DNA of 37,293 nt from Planctomycetota bacterium (GCA_023143375.1 JAGLHQ010000098.1:1-37293), one strand, 5' to 3'. Numbered from the stretch's first letter, positions 1-9,644 are shown. Program-made: numbers and translations. Notes: a model not told the origin generated them from the sequence alone.

Positions 1-524
1 CCCGTCTCGCCCATCTCCCAGAAGTTATCCTTCTTACCGCAATACAGGATACGCTCTTTCGGCAGCGACGTTACTCTCGCCCATATCTCAGCCGCTTCGT
101 CGTCCGGCTCAGAACCGTCCTTTTCGTCGCCTTCGAAAACCGTCGCCCAAAGCTTATCCGGATCGATCTTATAGACCTCCGTCAAAAGCTCCCACGCCCA
201 CGTGATAGATTCTTCCTTGAAATAATCGCCAAACGACCAGTTGCCAAGCATCTCGAAAAAAGTATGATGATACGTATCGAAGCCCACCTCTTCAAGGTCG
301 TTATGTTTACCGGAAACACGTATACATTTCTGGCTGTTGGCTGCACGATTACAATCCCCCGCAGACAAACCCAGAAAAATATCCTTAAACTGGTTCATTC
401 CCGCATTGGTAAAAAGCAGTGTCGGATCGTTTAGAGGAACGACCGGCGAGCTTGGAATAAACTTATGTTCTTTATCTTTGAAGTAATCTATAAACGCACT
501 TCTGATCTGGTTCGCTGTTAACAC
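1..524 (-). CDS. alaS: Alanyl-tRNA synthetase, N-terminal part (cut by window edge)
   Basis: The gene runs off the left edge, so only about the first 174 residues are visible. They form the start of the class II catalytic domain of alanyl-tRNA synthetase, which attaches alanine to tRNA-Ala in the cytoplasm. Recognisable stretches are [14 protein letters not shown], the [15 protein letters not shown] region and [17 protein letters not shown], all conserved in AlaRS. The chosen start is GTG at 524, with AGAGG placed 5 bases upstream; the protein then begins [11 protein letters not shown], matching the usual AlaRS N-terminus. It lies downstream of recA on the same strand. recA-alaS neighbourhoods are common in bacteria, and here the two are separated by an inserted element (545-933). 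Confidence 0.95.
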   Translation of the reverse strand, partial: MLTANQIRSAFIDYFKDKEHKFIPSSPVVPLNDPTLLFTNAGMNQFKDIFLGLSAGDCNRAANSQKCIRVSGKHNDLEEVGFDTYHHTFFEMLGNWSFGDYFKEESITWAWELLTEVYKIDPDKLWATVFEGDEKDGSEPDDEAAEIWARVTSLPKERILYCGKKDNFWEMGET

Positions 525-697
525 TTGATCCTCTACTATAATTCGTAACCGTTCACCGTTTTTTCCTGTCAATCATTCTAAACTCTCTTTTTGACAGGAT
601 TACAGGATTACTATAATTTTTTCATTTTTCTTTCTACTTCTGCCTTATCTTTGGCTAAATCCAAAACCAGCCCAGCAGGCTTGCAGTCCGCTGTAGG

Positions 698-713
698 GTG
701 TGCTTTAGCACAC
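698..713. repeat. Palindrome GTGTGCTTTAGCACAC
   Basis: A perfect 7-bp stem with a two-base centre (GTGTGCT-TT-AGCACAC) followed by CGCGTTTTT. It belongs to the set of palindromes with a CTTTAG-like centre seen at several intergenic places in this window. It lies inside the MITE-like element, so it is either part of that element or nested in it. On the plus strand the trailing T run would let it act as a weak terminator. Confidence 0.6.
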
Positions 714-810
714 GCGTTTTTCTGTTTAAAACATTAGTATTTCGTTAATATTGCAACCTACATTATGCAGTTACAGTTTGTTTTGTCTTGGAAACTAATG
801 GACCGGGAGT

Positions 811-831
811 TTCTCTGCCTTAAGGCAGTTT
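811..831 (-). repeat. 21-bp dispersed palindromic repeat, copy 1
   Basis: The palindrome CTGCCTTAAGGCAG lies within a 21-bp unit that, read on the minus strand, matches 5264-5284 on the plus strand at 20 of 21 positions (shared ends AAACTGCC and GGCAGAGAA). The match extends beyond the palindrome, so this is a true dispersed repeat rather than a chance hairpin. It sits inside the MITE-like element. Confidence 0.65.
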
Positions 832-932
832 TAATTTTGTATTTGTTTCGGATTTCGTGCTTCGGATTTCGATATTATTTATATTTTTATCCTGTTATCC
901 TGTTATCCTGTCAAAATTTCCGTGAACGGTTA

Positions 933-1979
933 CTATAATTCTATGCCTTTTTCTGCAAATATTTTCTGTTCTATCTCGGCCAGAACTTCTGGATTGTCTT
1001 TCAGGAACGTCTTTGCGTTCTCTCTGCCTTGACCGAGCCTTAGTTCGCCGTAGTTGATCCACGCACCGCTCTTTTGCACGATCTCCAGTTCGACGCCAAG
1101 ATCGATAATATCGCCTTCCCTGCTGATACCGCCGTCAAACATAAGGTCAAACTCAGCAGTACGGAAAGGAGGTGCGACTTTATTTTTAACAACACGTCCC
1201 CTGACACGGTTAGCCACAGCTACGCCCTCGGAATTCTTGATCGTCGCGATCCTTCTTATGTCAAGCCTTATCGAACTGTAAAACTTAAGCGCCTTTCCGC
1301 CCGGCGTCGTTTCAGGGTTACCGAACATCACACCGATCTTCATCCGTATCTGGTTGATAAAGATAAGGCTCGTTTTGCTCTTGCTGATAGAACCGGTAAG
1401 CTTCCGCATCGCCTGGCTCATCAGACGTGCCTGCAAACCGACATGCGACTGACCGATATCGCCGGCCATCTCCGCAGCCGGCACCAGCGCCGCAACCGAG
1501 TCAACAACGATAATGTCAACCGCGTTAGACTTGATCAGCATCTCTGCAATATCCAAAGCCTGCTCGCCGGTGTCCGGCTGGCTGACAAGCATACTGCTTA
1601 CATCGACGCCAAGTTTTTTCGCCCACGTCGTATCAAGCGCATGTTCGGCGTCGATAAACGCCGCCACGCCGCCCTTTTTCTGAGCCTCAGCGATAACATG
1701 CAAAGCCAGCGTCGTCTTACCGGATGACTCCGGACCGTAGAATTCGCATACCCGTCCGCACGGAACACCACGCCCGCCAAGGGCAAGGTCCAGCGATATC
1801 GAGCCGGTGCTGATACCCTTGATCTTAGGCATATTCGACTCGTCCATCTTCATGATAGAGCCCGCACCATACTGCTTTTCGATCTGAGCTATCGCACGAT
1901 CAAGCGCCGAACCTTTCGATTCTGTTTTTGTAGCTTTTGTAGCCTTTTTCGTAACTTTTTTCTTCTTTGCAAGTGCCAT
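933..1979 (-). CDS. recA: RecA recombinase
   Basis: RecA, 348 residues, is the ATP-dependent strand-exchange protein of homologous recombination and the co-protease for LexA-type repressors. The Walker A motif GPESSGKT is at residues 82-89, Walker B IIVVD at 156-160, and the DNA-binding L2 loop region [14 protein letters not shown] at about 218-231. A lysine-rich stretch of about 20 residues precedes the usual core, and the acidic C-terminal tail is short. ATG at 1979 has AGGAG about 8 bases upstream. The last base of the stop codon TAG (933) belongs to the terminal repeat of the inserted element; the first two bases come from the target duplication, so the insertion regenerated the stop. alaS follows on the same strand, after the insertion. 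Confidence 0.98.
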   Translation of the reverse strand: MALAKKKKVTKKATKATKTESKGSALDRAIAQIEKQYGAGSIMKMDESNMPKIKGISTGSISLDLALGGRGVPCGRVCEFYGPESSGKTTLALHVIAEAQKKGGVAAFIDAEHALDTTWAKKLGVDVSSMLVSQPDTGEQALDIAEMLIKSNAVDIIVVDSVAALVPAAEMAGDIGQSHVGLQARLMSQAMRKLTGSISKSKTSLIFINQIRMKIGVMFGNPETTPGGKALKFYSSIRLDIRRIATIKNSEGVAVANRVRGRVVKNKVAPPFRTAEFDLMFDGGISREGDIIDLGVELEIVQKSGAWINYGELRLGQGRENAKTFLKDNPEVLAEIEQKIFAEKGIEL

Positions 1980-2011
1980 CGACGTCTCCTGAATATTCTT
2001 CCTTGATTTGA

Positions 2012-2569
2012 TTAATGCAGTTTAGTCCTGCTCAATAGAGTATACTCAGGACCGTCAGATGTCAATTCGCTTTTGTAAATACACACAGAATCTGCAAAAA
2101 AGCTGCCAATTTTCGCCATTTCGTACCCATCGACCAGTTTACTGACGTCTATCGCAGCCTTGGTATTCTTGATCCGGGCCATAGTAAGGTGCGCCGAGTA
2201 CTTCTTGCGATCCGCCGGCCACCCCGCCTCGACCAGCCCCATCTCAATATCCGCCTGAAGTTCCGCAAGCTCCACCGGCGTATCGGTACCCATCCAAAGC
2301 ACACGTGCCGGACGCCCAAAAACCCCAATCCCGTCAACATTGATCGAAAACGCCTGATGACACTCCGCCGCATGACGCACGATCTCGCAAACCTCGCAAA
2401 TAGAATCGTCGCCAACTTCACCAAGAAATTTCAGCGTAAGATGGATAAGTTCAGGACGAACCCACTTAATGCCCCGGGATTGATGGAGGTTACCGCGAAG
2501 CTCTTTCTGCAAGGCACCTATGCCTTTAAGGATGTGAGGTTCGACATCAATGGCTATAAATACACGCAT
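2012..2569 (-). CDS. thpR: RNA 2',3'-cyclic phosphodiesterase (LigT/ThpR family)
   Basis: A 185-residue protein of the 2H phosphoesterase superfamily, formerly called 2'-5' RNA ligase. Family members open 2',3'-cyclic phosphates on RNA ends. Both signature HxT motifs are present: HLTLKF at residues 43-48 and HLTMAR at 127-132, spaced as usual. The N-terminus [10 protein letters not shown] is also typical. ATG at 2569 is preferred; a TTG directly before it would add one residue. The upstream ribosome site is weak (AGGTTG). It lies 32 bases upstream of recA on the same strand and may be co-transcribed with it. Confidence 0.93.
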   Translation of the reverse strand: MRVFIAIDVEPHILKGIGALQKELRGNLHQSRGIKWVRPELIHLTLKFLGEVGDDSICEVCEIVRHAAECHQAFSINVDGIGVFGRPARVLWMGTDTPVELAELQADIEMGLVEAGWPADRKKYSAHLTMARIKNTKAAIDVSKLVDGYEMAKIGSFFADSVCIYKSELTSDGPEYTLLSRTKLH

Positions 2570-2609
2570 CAACTACAACCTAAAACGGCCCCAGCCGAAA
2601 GCCGGTTCC

Positions 2610-2645
2610 ATTACGAATCACGAATCACTATTCACGAATCACGAT
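2610..2645. repeat. Dispersed repeat with ACGAATCACGAATC units, copy 1
   Basis: Short CACGAATC units are repeated here. The first 22 bases (2610-2631) occur identically at 18356-18377. In both places the repeat lies at the 3' end of a minus-strand gene: here it abuts the PfkB-kinase stop codon, and at 18374 it contains the smpB stop codon. Confidence 0.7.
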
Positions 2646-3551
2646 CTAAAACAGCGTAACCTTACGCAGCGTGTCGAATCTTTCCTCAAGATCGGCCTTA
2701 TCGATAGCCTTGATACCATGAACCGAAAAATCACCGATAGTAAACGACGCAGCTACCGTTCCATAAACGATCGCATTACGCAGTGAGATAACGTCGAGCT
2801 TATTTGTCTCAGCCAGGTAGCCCATCATCGCACCTGCAAACGAATCGCCCGCACCTGTCGGATCGATCACGATAGCCGTCGGAAACGCCGGAAGGATGAA
2901 GCAATCGCCATCGGCATTACACATCATCGAACCGTACTCGCCCTTTTTGATTATCACAACCTTGGGCCCCATGTCGATAATATTCTGTGCAGCCGTCATC
3001 AAATTCCTGTGCCCGGTTAACAACCGTGCTTCACCTTCGTTGATAACCAGCATATCGATACGCTTAAGCAACTCCTTAAGATCGTCGATCGCCGTTACGA
3101 TCCAGTGGTTCATCGTATCCGCTGCCACGAACTTAGTACCCGAAAGCTGATCGAGCAACTGTATCTGCAAAGACGGTGCCGTGTTAGCAAGGAACACATA
3201 TTCGCTGTCTTTGTAAGCATCCGGAACCGCCGGAGGATCTTCGGCAAGCACATTCAGCTCAACACCGTCGGTGTTAGCCTCGTTCATTTCGCCTTCATAA
3301 GAACCCTGCCAGCGGAACGTTTTGCTGCCCTGCCTTATTTCCAAGCCTTCAAGATCAACATCTTTGCCTTCAAATGTTTCATGAAGATCGAACGGGCAGT
3401 CGTCGCCGACGACTCCGAGAAATCTGACCGGTGAAAAGAAATTCGCCGCCATACTGAAATGAACCGCCGAACCGCCAACGCAATTTTCGCTAAACCCAAA
3501 AGGCGTCTTAACTGTATCTATTCCTATCGAACCTGTTACTAATAATGACAT
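2646..3551 (-). CDS. PfkB-family carbohydrate/nucleoside kinase
   Basis: A 301-residue ribokinase-fold sugar or nucleoside kinase. The C-terminal PfkB signature DPTGAGDSFAGAMMGYL is at residues 230-246 with catalytic Asp236 in GAGD. The glycine pair of signature 1 (CVGGSAVHFS) is at 24-33. The substrate cannot be read from the sequence; the short N-terminus MSLLVTGSIGID and the NEGEARLL segment resemble adenosine-kinase-like and other PfkB proteins. The chosen ATG at 3551 lies one base after the gltX stop codon, and GGGGA inside the end of gltX can serve as ribosome site, so the two genes are translationally linked. An earlier in-frame TTG exists inside gltX but lacks support. Confidence 0.9.
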   Translation of the reverse strand: MSLLVTGSIGIDTVKTPFGFSENCVGGSAVHFSMAANFFSPVRFLGVVGDDCPFDLHETFEGKDVDLEGLEIRQGSKTFRWQGSYEGEMNEANTDGVELNVLAEDPPAVPDAYKDSEYVFLANTAPSLQIQLLDQLSGTKFVAADTMNHWIVTAIDDLKELLKRIDMLVINEGEARLLTGHRNLMTAAQNIIDMGPKVVIIKKGEYGSMMCNADGDCFILPAFPTAIVIDPTGAGDSFAGAMMGYLAETNKLDVISLRNAIVYGTVAASFTIGDFSVHGIKAIDKADLEERFDTLRKVTLF

Positions 3552-3552
3552 C

Positions 3553-5172
3553 CTAATCCCCAAATTTCTTTAATGTTATTTCAATTCTGTTTAACGTTCT
3601 GTCCATGCCCAGCATATCCACCGAATCGAAGATCGGAGGACTCACCGTATTACCGCATATCCCAACCCGCAACGGCTGGGCGACCTTACCAAGACCAACT
3701 TCCTTTTCTTCGGCAAGCCCGCGTAAGCACTTTTCGATAGACGCCGGACTTAACTCACCAAGCCCCTTTAAAGTCTCCCCAACCAGCCCTAACATAGCCA
3801 GGCCATCCTTCTTAAGCAAGACCTTTTTGACCGACTTCATATCGTAATCCAGATCGTCATCGTCAGCAAACAGAAAACGGCATTTACGTTCAATATCAGC
3901 CAGCGTCCGCGCCCCCTCATTGATCCGGACCAGACGGGCCAATAACTTATCATCGTCACAAAGCACCACAGAGTTAACAATTTTAAGATAGTTCTTGAAG
4001 TGAAACAACAGTTTTTCCGGCGATAGCATACGAATATGCTCGGTATTGAACGAAAGCAGCTTCTTCCTGTCAAAAAGGCTGTTACTCTTGGCAAACCGCG
4101 ATATATCGAAGCATTCGATAAGCTCGTCCGTCGTCATGATCTCCCTGTCACCGCCCGGGTTCCAGCCAAGCAGAGCAAGAAAGTTGACCATCGTCTCCGG
4201 CAGATACCCGCTTTTCATAAAATCGACAACATTGATCTCCGGCAGACTGATCCCCAGATACCCGGCCATTTTATCGATCACCGGCATATCCGGAACTGCC
4301 TTGCCCTTCAGGAACCTGCTCATCTCCTCGGCATCAATACCAGCCGCTGCCGTAAGTGCATCAAGATCAATGTCGCCGGTCTGCTTGATGATATTCTTTA
4401 GAGCCTTTGGCCGTTCGCGTTTGGAAAGCTTACCGCCCGTTTCGCTCATCGTAACCGACATATGAACATAGACAGGCGTCTTAAACCCAAGCGACTCCTG
4501 CATCGCAACATGCCACGGCGTATTCATCAGATGCTCCTGCCCGCGGATAATATGCGTAATCTCCATAAGCTCATCGTCAACGACACATGCAAAGTGATAC
4601 GTCGGAAACCCGTCGCTCTTTTGAATAATAAAATCGCTAAGCTCGTCCCGCTTAAAGGTACACTCATCGCGAACAACATCAGTGATAACCATGTCCTTGT
4701 CCGGCATAGCGAACCGAACCGTCACCGGACGCCCTTCTTCGCGAGCCTTCTGCGCATCGGCTTCGGTCGGAAGCACCGCAGGCGCTCGGTATATCAATGA
4801 CTTCTTTGCCTTTTCGGCTTGGTCGCGCATCGCCTTAAGTTCTTCGGGCGTATCAAAGCAGTAATAGGCCTTGCCCTCGGCAAGGAGCTTATCCATATAC
4901 TTCTTATATATGTCAAGTCGTTCGCTTTGGGCGTATGGCCCATTGGGCCCGCCAACCTCCGGCCCTTCGTCCCACTCGATACCAAGCCACCGCAAATCGT
5001 CCTGAACCTGCTTAGCCGCTGTCGGAGTGTTACGCTTTTGATCGGTATCCTCGATGCGAAGGATCATCCTGCCATTGTGATGACGTGCCATAAGCCAGCA
5101 AAACAACGCTGTCCTGGCTCCGCCAACATGTAAATAACCCGTAGGTGACGGTGCAAATCTCGTTACTACCAT
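3553..5172 (-). CDS. gltX: Glutamyl-tRNA synthetase with an unusual insertion
   Basis: Class I GluRS, 539 residues with ATG at 5172 (GGAG 9 bases upstream). The HIGH-type motif is PSPTGYLHVGGARTA at residues 9-23 and the KMSKS-type motif is GGKLSKR at 246-252. Normally the KLSKR loop is followed almost at once by the segment leading to GYLPE; here about 59 residues (roughly 255-313) intervene. The inserted stretch contains LTAAAGIDAEEMSRFLKGK and VIDKMAGYLGISLP, which looks like a small helix-turn-helix fold of the XRE type. This explains the length above the usual 470-500 residues. The C-terminal anticodon-binding part appears complete. The kinase gene downstream starts one base after the stop. 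Confidence 0.96.
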   Translation of the reverse strand: MVVTRFAPSPTGYLHVGGARTALFCWLMARHHNGRMILRIEDTDQKRNTPTAAKQVQDDLRWLGIEWDEGPEVGGPNGPYAQSERLDIYKKYMDKLLAEGKAYYCFDTPEELKAMRDQAEKAKKSLIYRAPAVLPTEADAQKAREEGRPVTVRFAMPDKDMVITDVVRDECTFKRDELSDFIIQKSDGFPTYHFACVVDDELMEITHIIRGQEHLMNTPWHVAMQESLGFKTPVYVHMSVTMSETGGKLSKRERPKALKNIIKQTGDIDLDALTAAAGIDAEEMSRFLKGKAVPDMPVIDKMAGYLGISLPEINVVDFMKSGYLPETMVNFLALLGWNPGGDREIMTTDELIECFDISRFAKSNSLFDRKKLLSFNTEHIRMLSPEKLLFHFKNYLKIVNSVVLCDDDKLLARLVRINEGARTLADIERKCRFLFADDDDLDYDMKSVKKVLLKKDGLAMLGLVGETLKGLGELSPASIEKCLRGLAEEKEVGLGKVAQPLRVGICGNTVSPPIFDSVDMLGMDRTLNRIEITLKKFGD

Positions 5173-5263
5173 GCTATATCTCCAGTGAATTCTCGAAAAC
5201 GCCAAATCTACGCCAGAACACCCGCAATGTCAAGCTTGTGTGTTTGATTTTGAAAAGTGCACC

Positions 5264-5284
5264 AAACTGCCTTTAGGCAGAGAA
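5264..5284 (+). repeat. 21-bp dispersed palindromic repeat, copy 2
   Basis: Contains the palindrome CTGCCTTTAGGCAG. It matches the minus strand of 811-831 at 20 of 21 bases. It lies in the 257-base gap between the gltX start and the end of the first sensor kinase. Confidence 0.65.
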
Positions 5285-5347
5285 GCTCTTGATCCATCAA
5301 TTGCCTGAGGGTGACACGTCTGGAATCCGTTATATTCAACAAGGTCA

Positions 5348-5379
5348 AGTGCACCAAAAGTACACCAAAAGTTCACCGG
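5348..5379 (+). repeat. Three 11-base AGTNCACCAAA units in tandem
   Basis: AGTGCACCAAA, AGTACACCAAA and AGTTCACCGG follow each other with a period of 11 bases. A fourth unit AGTGCACCAAA lies at 5256-5266, directly before the 21-bp palindromic repeat. Their purpose is unknown. The spacing close to one helical turn would suit a protein-binding array, but no candidate regulator is visible. Confidence 0.45.
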
Positions 5380-5429
5380 TTGTGAATTTCCCAATGCCGC
5401 CAGTAGGCATTAGTACTCATTCTTTAGGA

Positions 5430-7877
5430 TTATTTGACAGGCAGCGAAACAAAGAACTTGCTTCCTTTTCCCGGTTCTGACTCGGCCCATATACACCCGC
5501 CGTTACGACCTAACGCACGCTTGGTGATCGTAAGACCAAGACCTTGACCGTCTGTTCCGTCATCAGGATTAAGACGATGGAACAACTGGAATATCTTGTA
5601 CTGATGGTCAGGGTGTATCCCAATACCGTTATCCTCAATGCAGTAGATGCTTTCTTTTTCGTAAGCTTCACCGCTGATCTTAATGGAACCTCGCCTTTCA
5701 GGGTCAAGGTATTTCAAGGCATTGCCCAATATATTGCTGAATACCTGGTTGACCTGTTCCGAATCACCGAGGCAATCAGGAAGGCGGGCCATGCTAACTT
5801 CGGCGTCAGCGTCGCTAATCTGAAATGCGAATGTATCTATTATATGCTGCATCATCTTGTTCATGTCAAGTGGTTTGATATCGATATGCTGGCTGCCTAT
5901 ACGAGAAACCTTCAAAAGACCGTCAAGAAGCACCTTCATTTTTATCGCACTGGCAGATATGAACTTTAAGGACTCAGGGATATCCTTTTCAGCTAAAGGC
6001 ATAAGACGCTTCATCACCTCATCACTGACATCAAGACCTTTAAGGATATTTATGATATCTTCACAACTCTCCTTGAGCATTGCACTAAAACCGTTAATAT
6101 TCACCAGCGGGCTTTTAAGATCGTGCGTTGCAATATAAACAATGCTCTGCAACTCATCGTTCTTGATCTCTAAAGTTTTCAGCAGCTTTTCAAGTTCTTT
6201 TTCATTCGCCATCAGTTGCTGATTAGAAGCCTTTAGCTGCTGTTCCGATGACATGAGTTGCTCGTTGAAAGACCGCAACTGCCTGCTTTTTGCAAGGTCC
6301 TCTTCCTCTGCCTGCTTGCGTTCGGTGATGTCACGGACTATTGCTTGCAGATGGACTTTTCCGAAGATATCCACCCGGTTCAATGAAACCTCCGCATCAA
6401 ATGGTGTGCCGTCGTATTTAGCATGTTTCCATTCAAAGAATTGCGGCTCGCCTTGCTGTGCGGCCTTAATTTTCTCAATAGCTTTCTCTTCAGAAGGCCG
6501 CCCGTCCGGCTGAACCTCTGTCGAAAAAAGAATCGGACTTTGACCTACTATCTGTTCCCGCATACAACCAAAAATCTCACAGGCCCTTTGATTGCACTCA
6601 GTAAATATGTTGCCCTCCATGATGAAAATTGCGTCATTGGCAGATTCAAACAATAATCTGTAACGTTCCTTATTTTCCTGCATCGCTTCTTCTGCACGCT
6701 TGCGTTCGGTAATATCATGCAGCATACCAATCGAACGGATGACCTTTCCGGATGCGTCTCGCTCATGGCTGCATTTCTCATGAATGATCCGAATACCCCC
6801 ATCGTCATTGCGTACAATGCGATGCTCGATTTCATAAAAGTCTTTCCCCTCTTCGACCGAGTTGGAATAAGCGGCATTCACAGCCTCGCGATCCTCCGGG
6901 TGCACCGCTCCAAGAAATGCCTCATAGGAAACTTCGAACTGTTCTGGAGCAAACCCGAATATCCGATAGACTTCGTCCGACCAGATGGTTTTATTGGTCA
7001 CACAATCGAGTTCCCAACTGCCAAGTTGAGCTATCTCCTGGGACTTGACCAGCATGAGGTTCTTCTCATACAACGCTTTCTCCGCACGCTTGCGGTCGGC
7101 AAGGGAAACCTGAAGGTTCGTGACCATAGTATTGAATGAGCCTGCAAGAAGTGTTAGCTCATCGTTTCCGTCTCGTTTAATATCTACCCTTGCCTTCTCC
7201 AGATGGTCAAGATCGACCTTTTCGGTTGCTCTGGTCAATATAGACAATGGCCTTTTCAAAATGGATCTGAAAATCCACAGGAAAATAAACCACAAAACTG
7301 TAATTTTAAAAACAGTCGTAACTATCAGTAACAAAAATCCCAGCTTCACTCTGCGAAAGATCACCGATGAACTGGAATATATCGTAGCTTCGCCAAGTTG
7401 TTTCGTTTGACCCTGATAGATGTAAACGATCGGGAATTGATGTTTAAAAAGCTGGTAATTGTACGCATCGCCTTTATGAACCGTCAATTCCTGTTGACTA
7501 ATGCCCAATATGTCAACATGCAAACCGACCTTACCAACTTCATCGTTCTGGGGGAGTATGCCCCCGGTAGCTATGTTCTTTCCGATGTCATTGTTTATCT
7601 CAACACCAACGACCGTAGTAACCTCCAGCATTCCTTTTACTGTAGACCGCAAAGACTCCTCACTCATATTCCACATCTCAACCGCCAGCGCGTGCTCGAA
7701 CGTTCTTTGAATGCCCTCCAGGTCACGGGTGATGTTATTTTTCTGATGGCGATATTCCATAACCATGTGACTCACCGTCACCACAGCGGCGATAACGATG
7801 TACAAAGCGAAAACCACCATCAGCAGCTTTGTTGCTATTGAATGTCTGACCCTCACCATATTTTCCTGTTTCGTCAT
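5430..7877 (-). CDS. Membrane sensor histidine kinase with two PAS domains (module 1)
   Basis: An 815-residue hybrid-free histidine kinase. Order: transmembrane segment at about 17-39, periplasmic sensing region at 40-178, second transmembrane segment at about 179-203, HAMP at about 204-258, PAS 1 at about 280-392, PAS 2 at about 402-518, a coiled linker, HisKA with phospho-accepting His585 in ATHDLKSPL, and HATPase with [14 protein letters not shown] (710-723), DNGIGI (749-754) and GQGLGLT (777-783). No receiver domain is attached and no response regulator gene is near. The ATG overlaps the stop codon of the upstream binding-lipoprotein gene (ATGA), implying translational coupling. The protein is a close paralogue of the kinase at 9659-11737, which has only one PAS domain. 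The periplasmic partner is probably the lipoprotein encoded just upstream. Confidence 0.95.
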   Translation of the reverse strand: MTKQENMVRVRHSIATKLLMVVFALYIVIAAVVTVSHMVMEYRHQKNNITRDLEGIQRTFEHALAVEMWNMSEESLRSTVKGMLEVTTVVGVEINNDIGKNIATGGILPQNDEVGKVGLHVDILGISQQELTVHKGDAYNYQLFKHQFPIVYIYQGQTKQLGEATIYSSSSVIFRRVKLGFLLLIVTTVFKITVLWFIFLWIFRSILKRPLSILTRATEKVDLDHLEKARVDIKRDGNDELTLLAGSFNTMVTNLQVSLADRKRAEKALYEKNLMLVKSQEIAQLGSWELDCVTNKTIWSDEVYRIFGFAPEQFEVSYEAFLGAVHPEDREAVNAAYSNSVEEGKDFYEIEHRIVRNDDGGIRIIHEKCSHERDASGKVIRSIGMLHDITERKRAEEAMQENKERYRLLFESANDAIFIMEGNIFTECNQRACEIFGCMREQIVGQSPILFSTEVQPDGRPSEEKAIEKIKAAQQGEPQFFEWKHAKYDGTPFDAEVSLNRVDIFGKVHLQAIVRDITERKQAEEEDLAKSRQLRSFNEQLMSSEQQLKASNQQLMANEKELEKLLKTLEIKNDELQSIVYIATHDLKSPLVNINGFSAMLKESCEDIINILKGLDVSDEVMKRLMPLAEKDIPESLKFISASAIKMKVLLDGLLKVSRIGSQHIDIKPLDMNKMMQHIIDTFAFQISDADAEVSMARLPDCLGDSEQVNQVFSNILGNALKYLDPERRGSIKISGEAYEKESIYCIEDNGIGIHPDHQYKIFQLFHRLNPDDGTDGQGLGLTITKRALGRNGGCIWAESEPGKGSKFFVSLPVK

Positions 7878-9040
7878 TTGACAGTAACACCTTCCATAGC
7901 TTCATCCCATAATAATTTTAAACCGTTGCGGTCCCTTTTTGAGTAGGTGTGTTGCAGTATCCGATTCTCGCTGAAGAAATTCGGCTGCCCAACATGCAAT
8001 CGTTCCTTTTCTTCGGCTGTCAACAGATCGCCAATATTGGTAACTATTGGAGTCATCGACATGAGCCGCATTGTATGGTTAATCTGGTGTTCTGTCGAGA
8101 GTAATTTGTTGATGTACTCCTCCGCGACTTTCTTTAAAAACGGCTTATCCGCCAACGCCCAAGTGATCGCATAGTTATAGATCCAGCACGGCATCCCCTC
8201 AGAAGGCTCGGCCATTTTCCATGGTTCCCCACGCTTCTTAAGCGAGTCCAGCGAGTCTCCCCATGATGTGGCAAGAGGCTTGCCCGCGAGATCATCGGGT
8301 TTATCCACGCCAACCCAAAAAGAATTCGCATTGACAGCCAGTTGCCTCAACTTATCTTTGAACTCTTTGTTGTTTAATTTGTCATAACTGCTAATAGATT
8401 CTCTCGGATATCCCAACGCCAACGCAGTGATGTTGCAATTATATATGTATTCGTTTGCAGCTATAACGTATTTACCCTTAAAACGCCGGTCCCACAGTAT
8501 ATCCCAACTCGCCGGCTCATCTTTCAGCAAAGCCGTATTATAAGCCAACCCGTACGGCCCCTGACTGATTGGGGATGCATATACCTTTCCGTCGCTGTAC
8601 AAATGTTCTGCCGTCTGAAGGACAGGTATTACGTGCTGAAAATTCGGTATATTCTTCAAGTCAAGCGGTAGCAAAAGCTTGTTCCGAATGTATTTGAAGC
8701 GTTCGTCCTTGTAATGGTGATGCATCATCATAACCATATCAACGCTTTTGTCTCTTACCGAGTCATAGAAATCATCGGAACCTGTCACATACGCAACTTC
8801 CAGTTTCACTTTGCGATCGTATTTCGTCTCGATATATTTCTCGAATTTCTCGACATGCGCTTTCGAAGCGTGCCCCTCCCAGACCAACAGCCGCAGTACA
8901 TCATCTTGACGCTGAACAGCCTGAGGTTCCGTTTGGGTTTCCTGGGTGGAAACTTCCGGAGCCTTCTTACGGCACCCCGTTGCAAGAACAACACATGACA
9001 GGATCATCAATGTAATTATTGTTTTCAAGTAACATTTCAT
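7874..9040 (-). CDS. PotD-like periplasmic binding lipoprotein (module 1)
   Basis: A 388-residue extracellular solute-binding protein of the PotD/SBP_bac_8 type. The lipoprotein signal peptide ends at the lipobox LATGC with Cys23. The mature fold shows segments typical of spermidine/putrescine-binding proteins: LRLLVWEGH near the start, [32 protein letters not shown] and the late EYINKLLS region. No permease or ATPase gene is nearby, so a transport role is unlikely; the overlap with the kinase gene suggests a ligand-sensing role, by analogy with NspS, the PotD-like partner of MbaA in Vibrio. The ligand is not known. ATG at 9040 has AAGGGAG upstream. It follows the porin-like gene by 28 bases. 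Confidence 0.92.
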   Translation of the reverse strand: MKCYLKTIITLMILSCVVLATGCRKKAPEVSTQETQTEPQAVQRQDDVLRLLVWEGHASKAHVEKFEKYIETKYDRKVKLEVAYVTGSDDFYDSVRDKSVDMVMMMHHHYKDERFKYIRNKLLLPLDLKNIPNFQHVIPVLQTAEHLYSDGKVYASPISQGPYGLAYNTALLKDEPASWDILWDRRFKGKYVIAANEYIYNCNITALALGYPRESISSYDKLNNKEFKDKLRQLAVNANSFWVGVDKPDDLAGKPLATSWGDSLDSLKKRGEPWKMAEPSEGMPCWIYNYAITWALADKPFLKKVAEEYINKLLSTEHQINHTMRLMSMTPIVTNIGDLLTAEEKERLHVGQPNFFSENRILQHTYSKRDRNGLKLLWDEAMEGVTVK

Positions 9041-9068
9041 GGCATCTCCCTTATATCAATATCACAAT

Positions 9069-9539
9069 TTAGAATTCAAATCCATATGATATACCAACCC
9101 AAAACTCGTCTTCTGTGTTGATAGTTTTTTCCATCGATGTCTGGTAGTACAAAGCGGGAGTTATAGTGCCGCTTCCAACTTCAAAGCTTGTTGACAGGCC
9201 CCACGTCATGTGTGACCAGTCATGGTCAACGGCTGATCCTTGACCGTCATTGTAAGTTATGTCCCAGCTAAATGTAAGCGGATTCTCAATTATCTCCAGG
9301 TCAGGCAGATCGCAACTGAAACCGAACAGGTGCGTAAAGCCCTCGACCTTATCAGCAGTTATGGCCCCGCCGCCATGGGCGGCGTGATCGTCATAAATAT
9401 CCTGGCCCCTCCAGATGTACTTACTTACCCAGGTGACATCATAGGAAATACCCAATTCCTTTTCATCTCCACCCGCAAAAGCGATTGAAATATTACCGTT
9501 CAATACAACAGCAATGATAAGTATTACCAGTTTTTTCAC
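9069..9539 (-). CDS. Small outer-membrane porin-like protein
   Basis: A 156-residue exported protein. A signal peptide (MKKLVILIIAVVLNG... to IAFAG) is followed by a region rich in alternating residues beginning SYDVTWVSKYIWRGQDIYDD. This resembles the start of the TorF/Gcw_chp group of putative porins, where a WxSxYxWRG pattern recurs. The last residue is Phe (SYGFEF), as in outer-membrane barrels. It is shorter than the 220-260 residues I would expect, so it may be a reduced barrel with an internal deletion. The start is GTG at 9539 with AAGGAC about 10 bases upstream. It heads the operon porin - binding lipoprotein - histidine kinase; the second module lacks this gene. A ligand-entry role is possible but is inference. 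Confidence 0.72.
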   Translation of the reverse strand: MKKLVILIIAVVLNGNISIAFAGGDEKELGISYDVTWVSKYIWRGQDIYDDHAAHGGGAITADKVEGFTHLFGFSCDLPDLEIIENPLTFSWDITYNDGQGSAVDHDWSHMTWGLSTSFEVGSGTITPALYYQTSMEKTINTEDEFWVGISYGFEF

Positions 9540-9596
9540 ATCTATGTCCTTATCTGTTTCTTTCTAAACCCGTTATGAATATACATATCCGTATTT

Positions 9597-9644
9597 GTCG
9601 GCAAAATCGAAAGGATTTTGTGAGGATAATCCGGATTAAAACGG
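9597..9644 (-). promoter_or_regulatory. Conserved upstream element of sensory operon 1
   Basis: This stretch aligns with 12946-12999, the region upstream of the second sensory operon. Shared pieces, in plus-strand order, are TCGRCAAAA, AGG, TGAGGATAATCC, ATT and AAAC. The two operons otherwise differ at their 5' ends (porin gene here, lipoprotein gene there), so conservation of this block suggests a common promoter or operator. The core is TGAGGATAATCCGGA; at the other copy it is a perfect inverted repeat. Confidence 0.55.

Larger units (their letters stand above)
545..933. mobile_element. MITE-like insertion between recA and alaS
   Basis: A 389-bp non-coding segment is bounded by a perfect 12-bp inverted repeat: GTAACCGTTCAC at 545-556 and GTGAACGGTTAC at 922-933. 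It is flanked by an 8-bp direct repeat TATAATTC at 537-544 and 934-941, as expected for a target-site duplication. Subterminal TTGACAGGAT...ACAGGAT tracts also face each other (about 590-611 and 890-912). Inside are two palindromes (698-713 and 811-831). No ORF of useful size is present, so it would need a transposase supplied elsewhere. Removing the element and one duplication copy leaves recA ending in TAG and alaS starting 11 bases later with its ribosome site intact. Transposon family is not assigned. A further TACTATAATT inside the element (609-618) weakens the duplication argument slightly. Confidence 0.68.
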
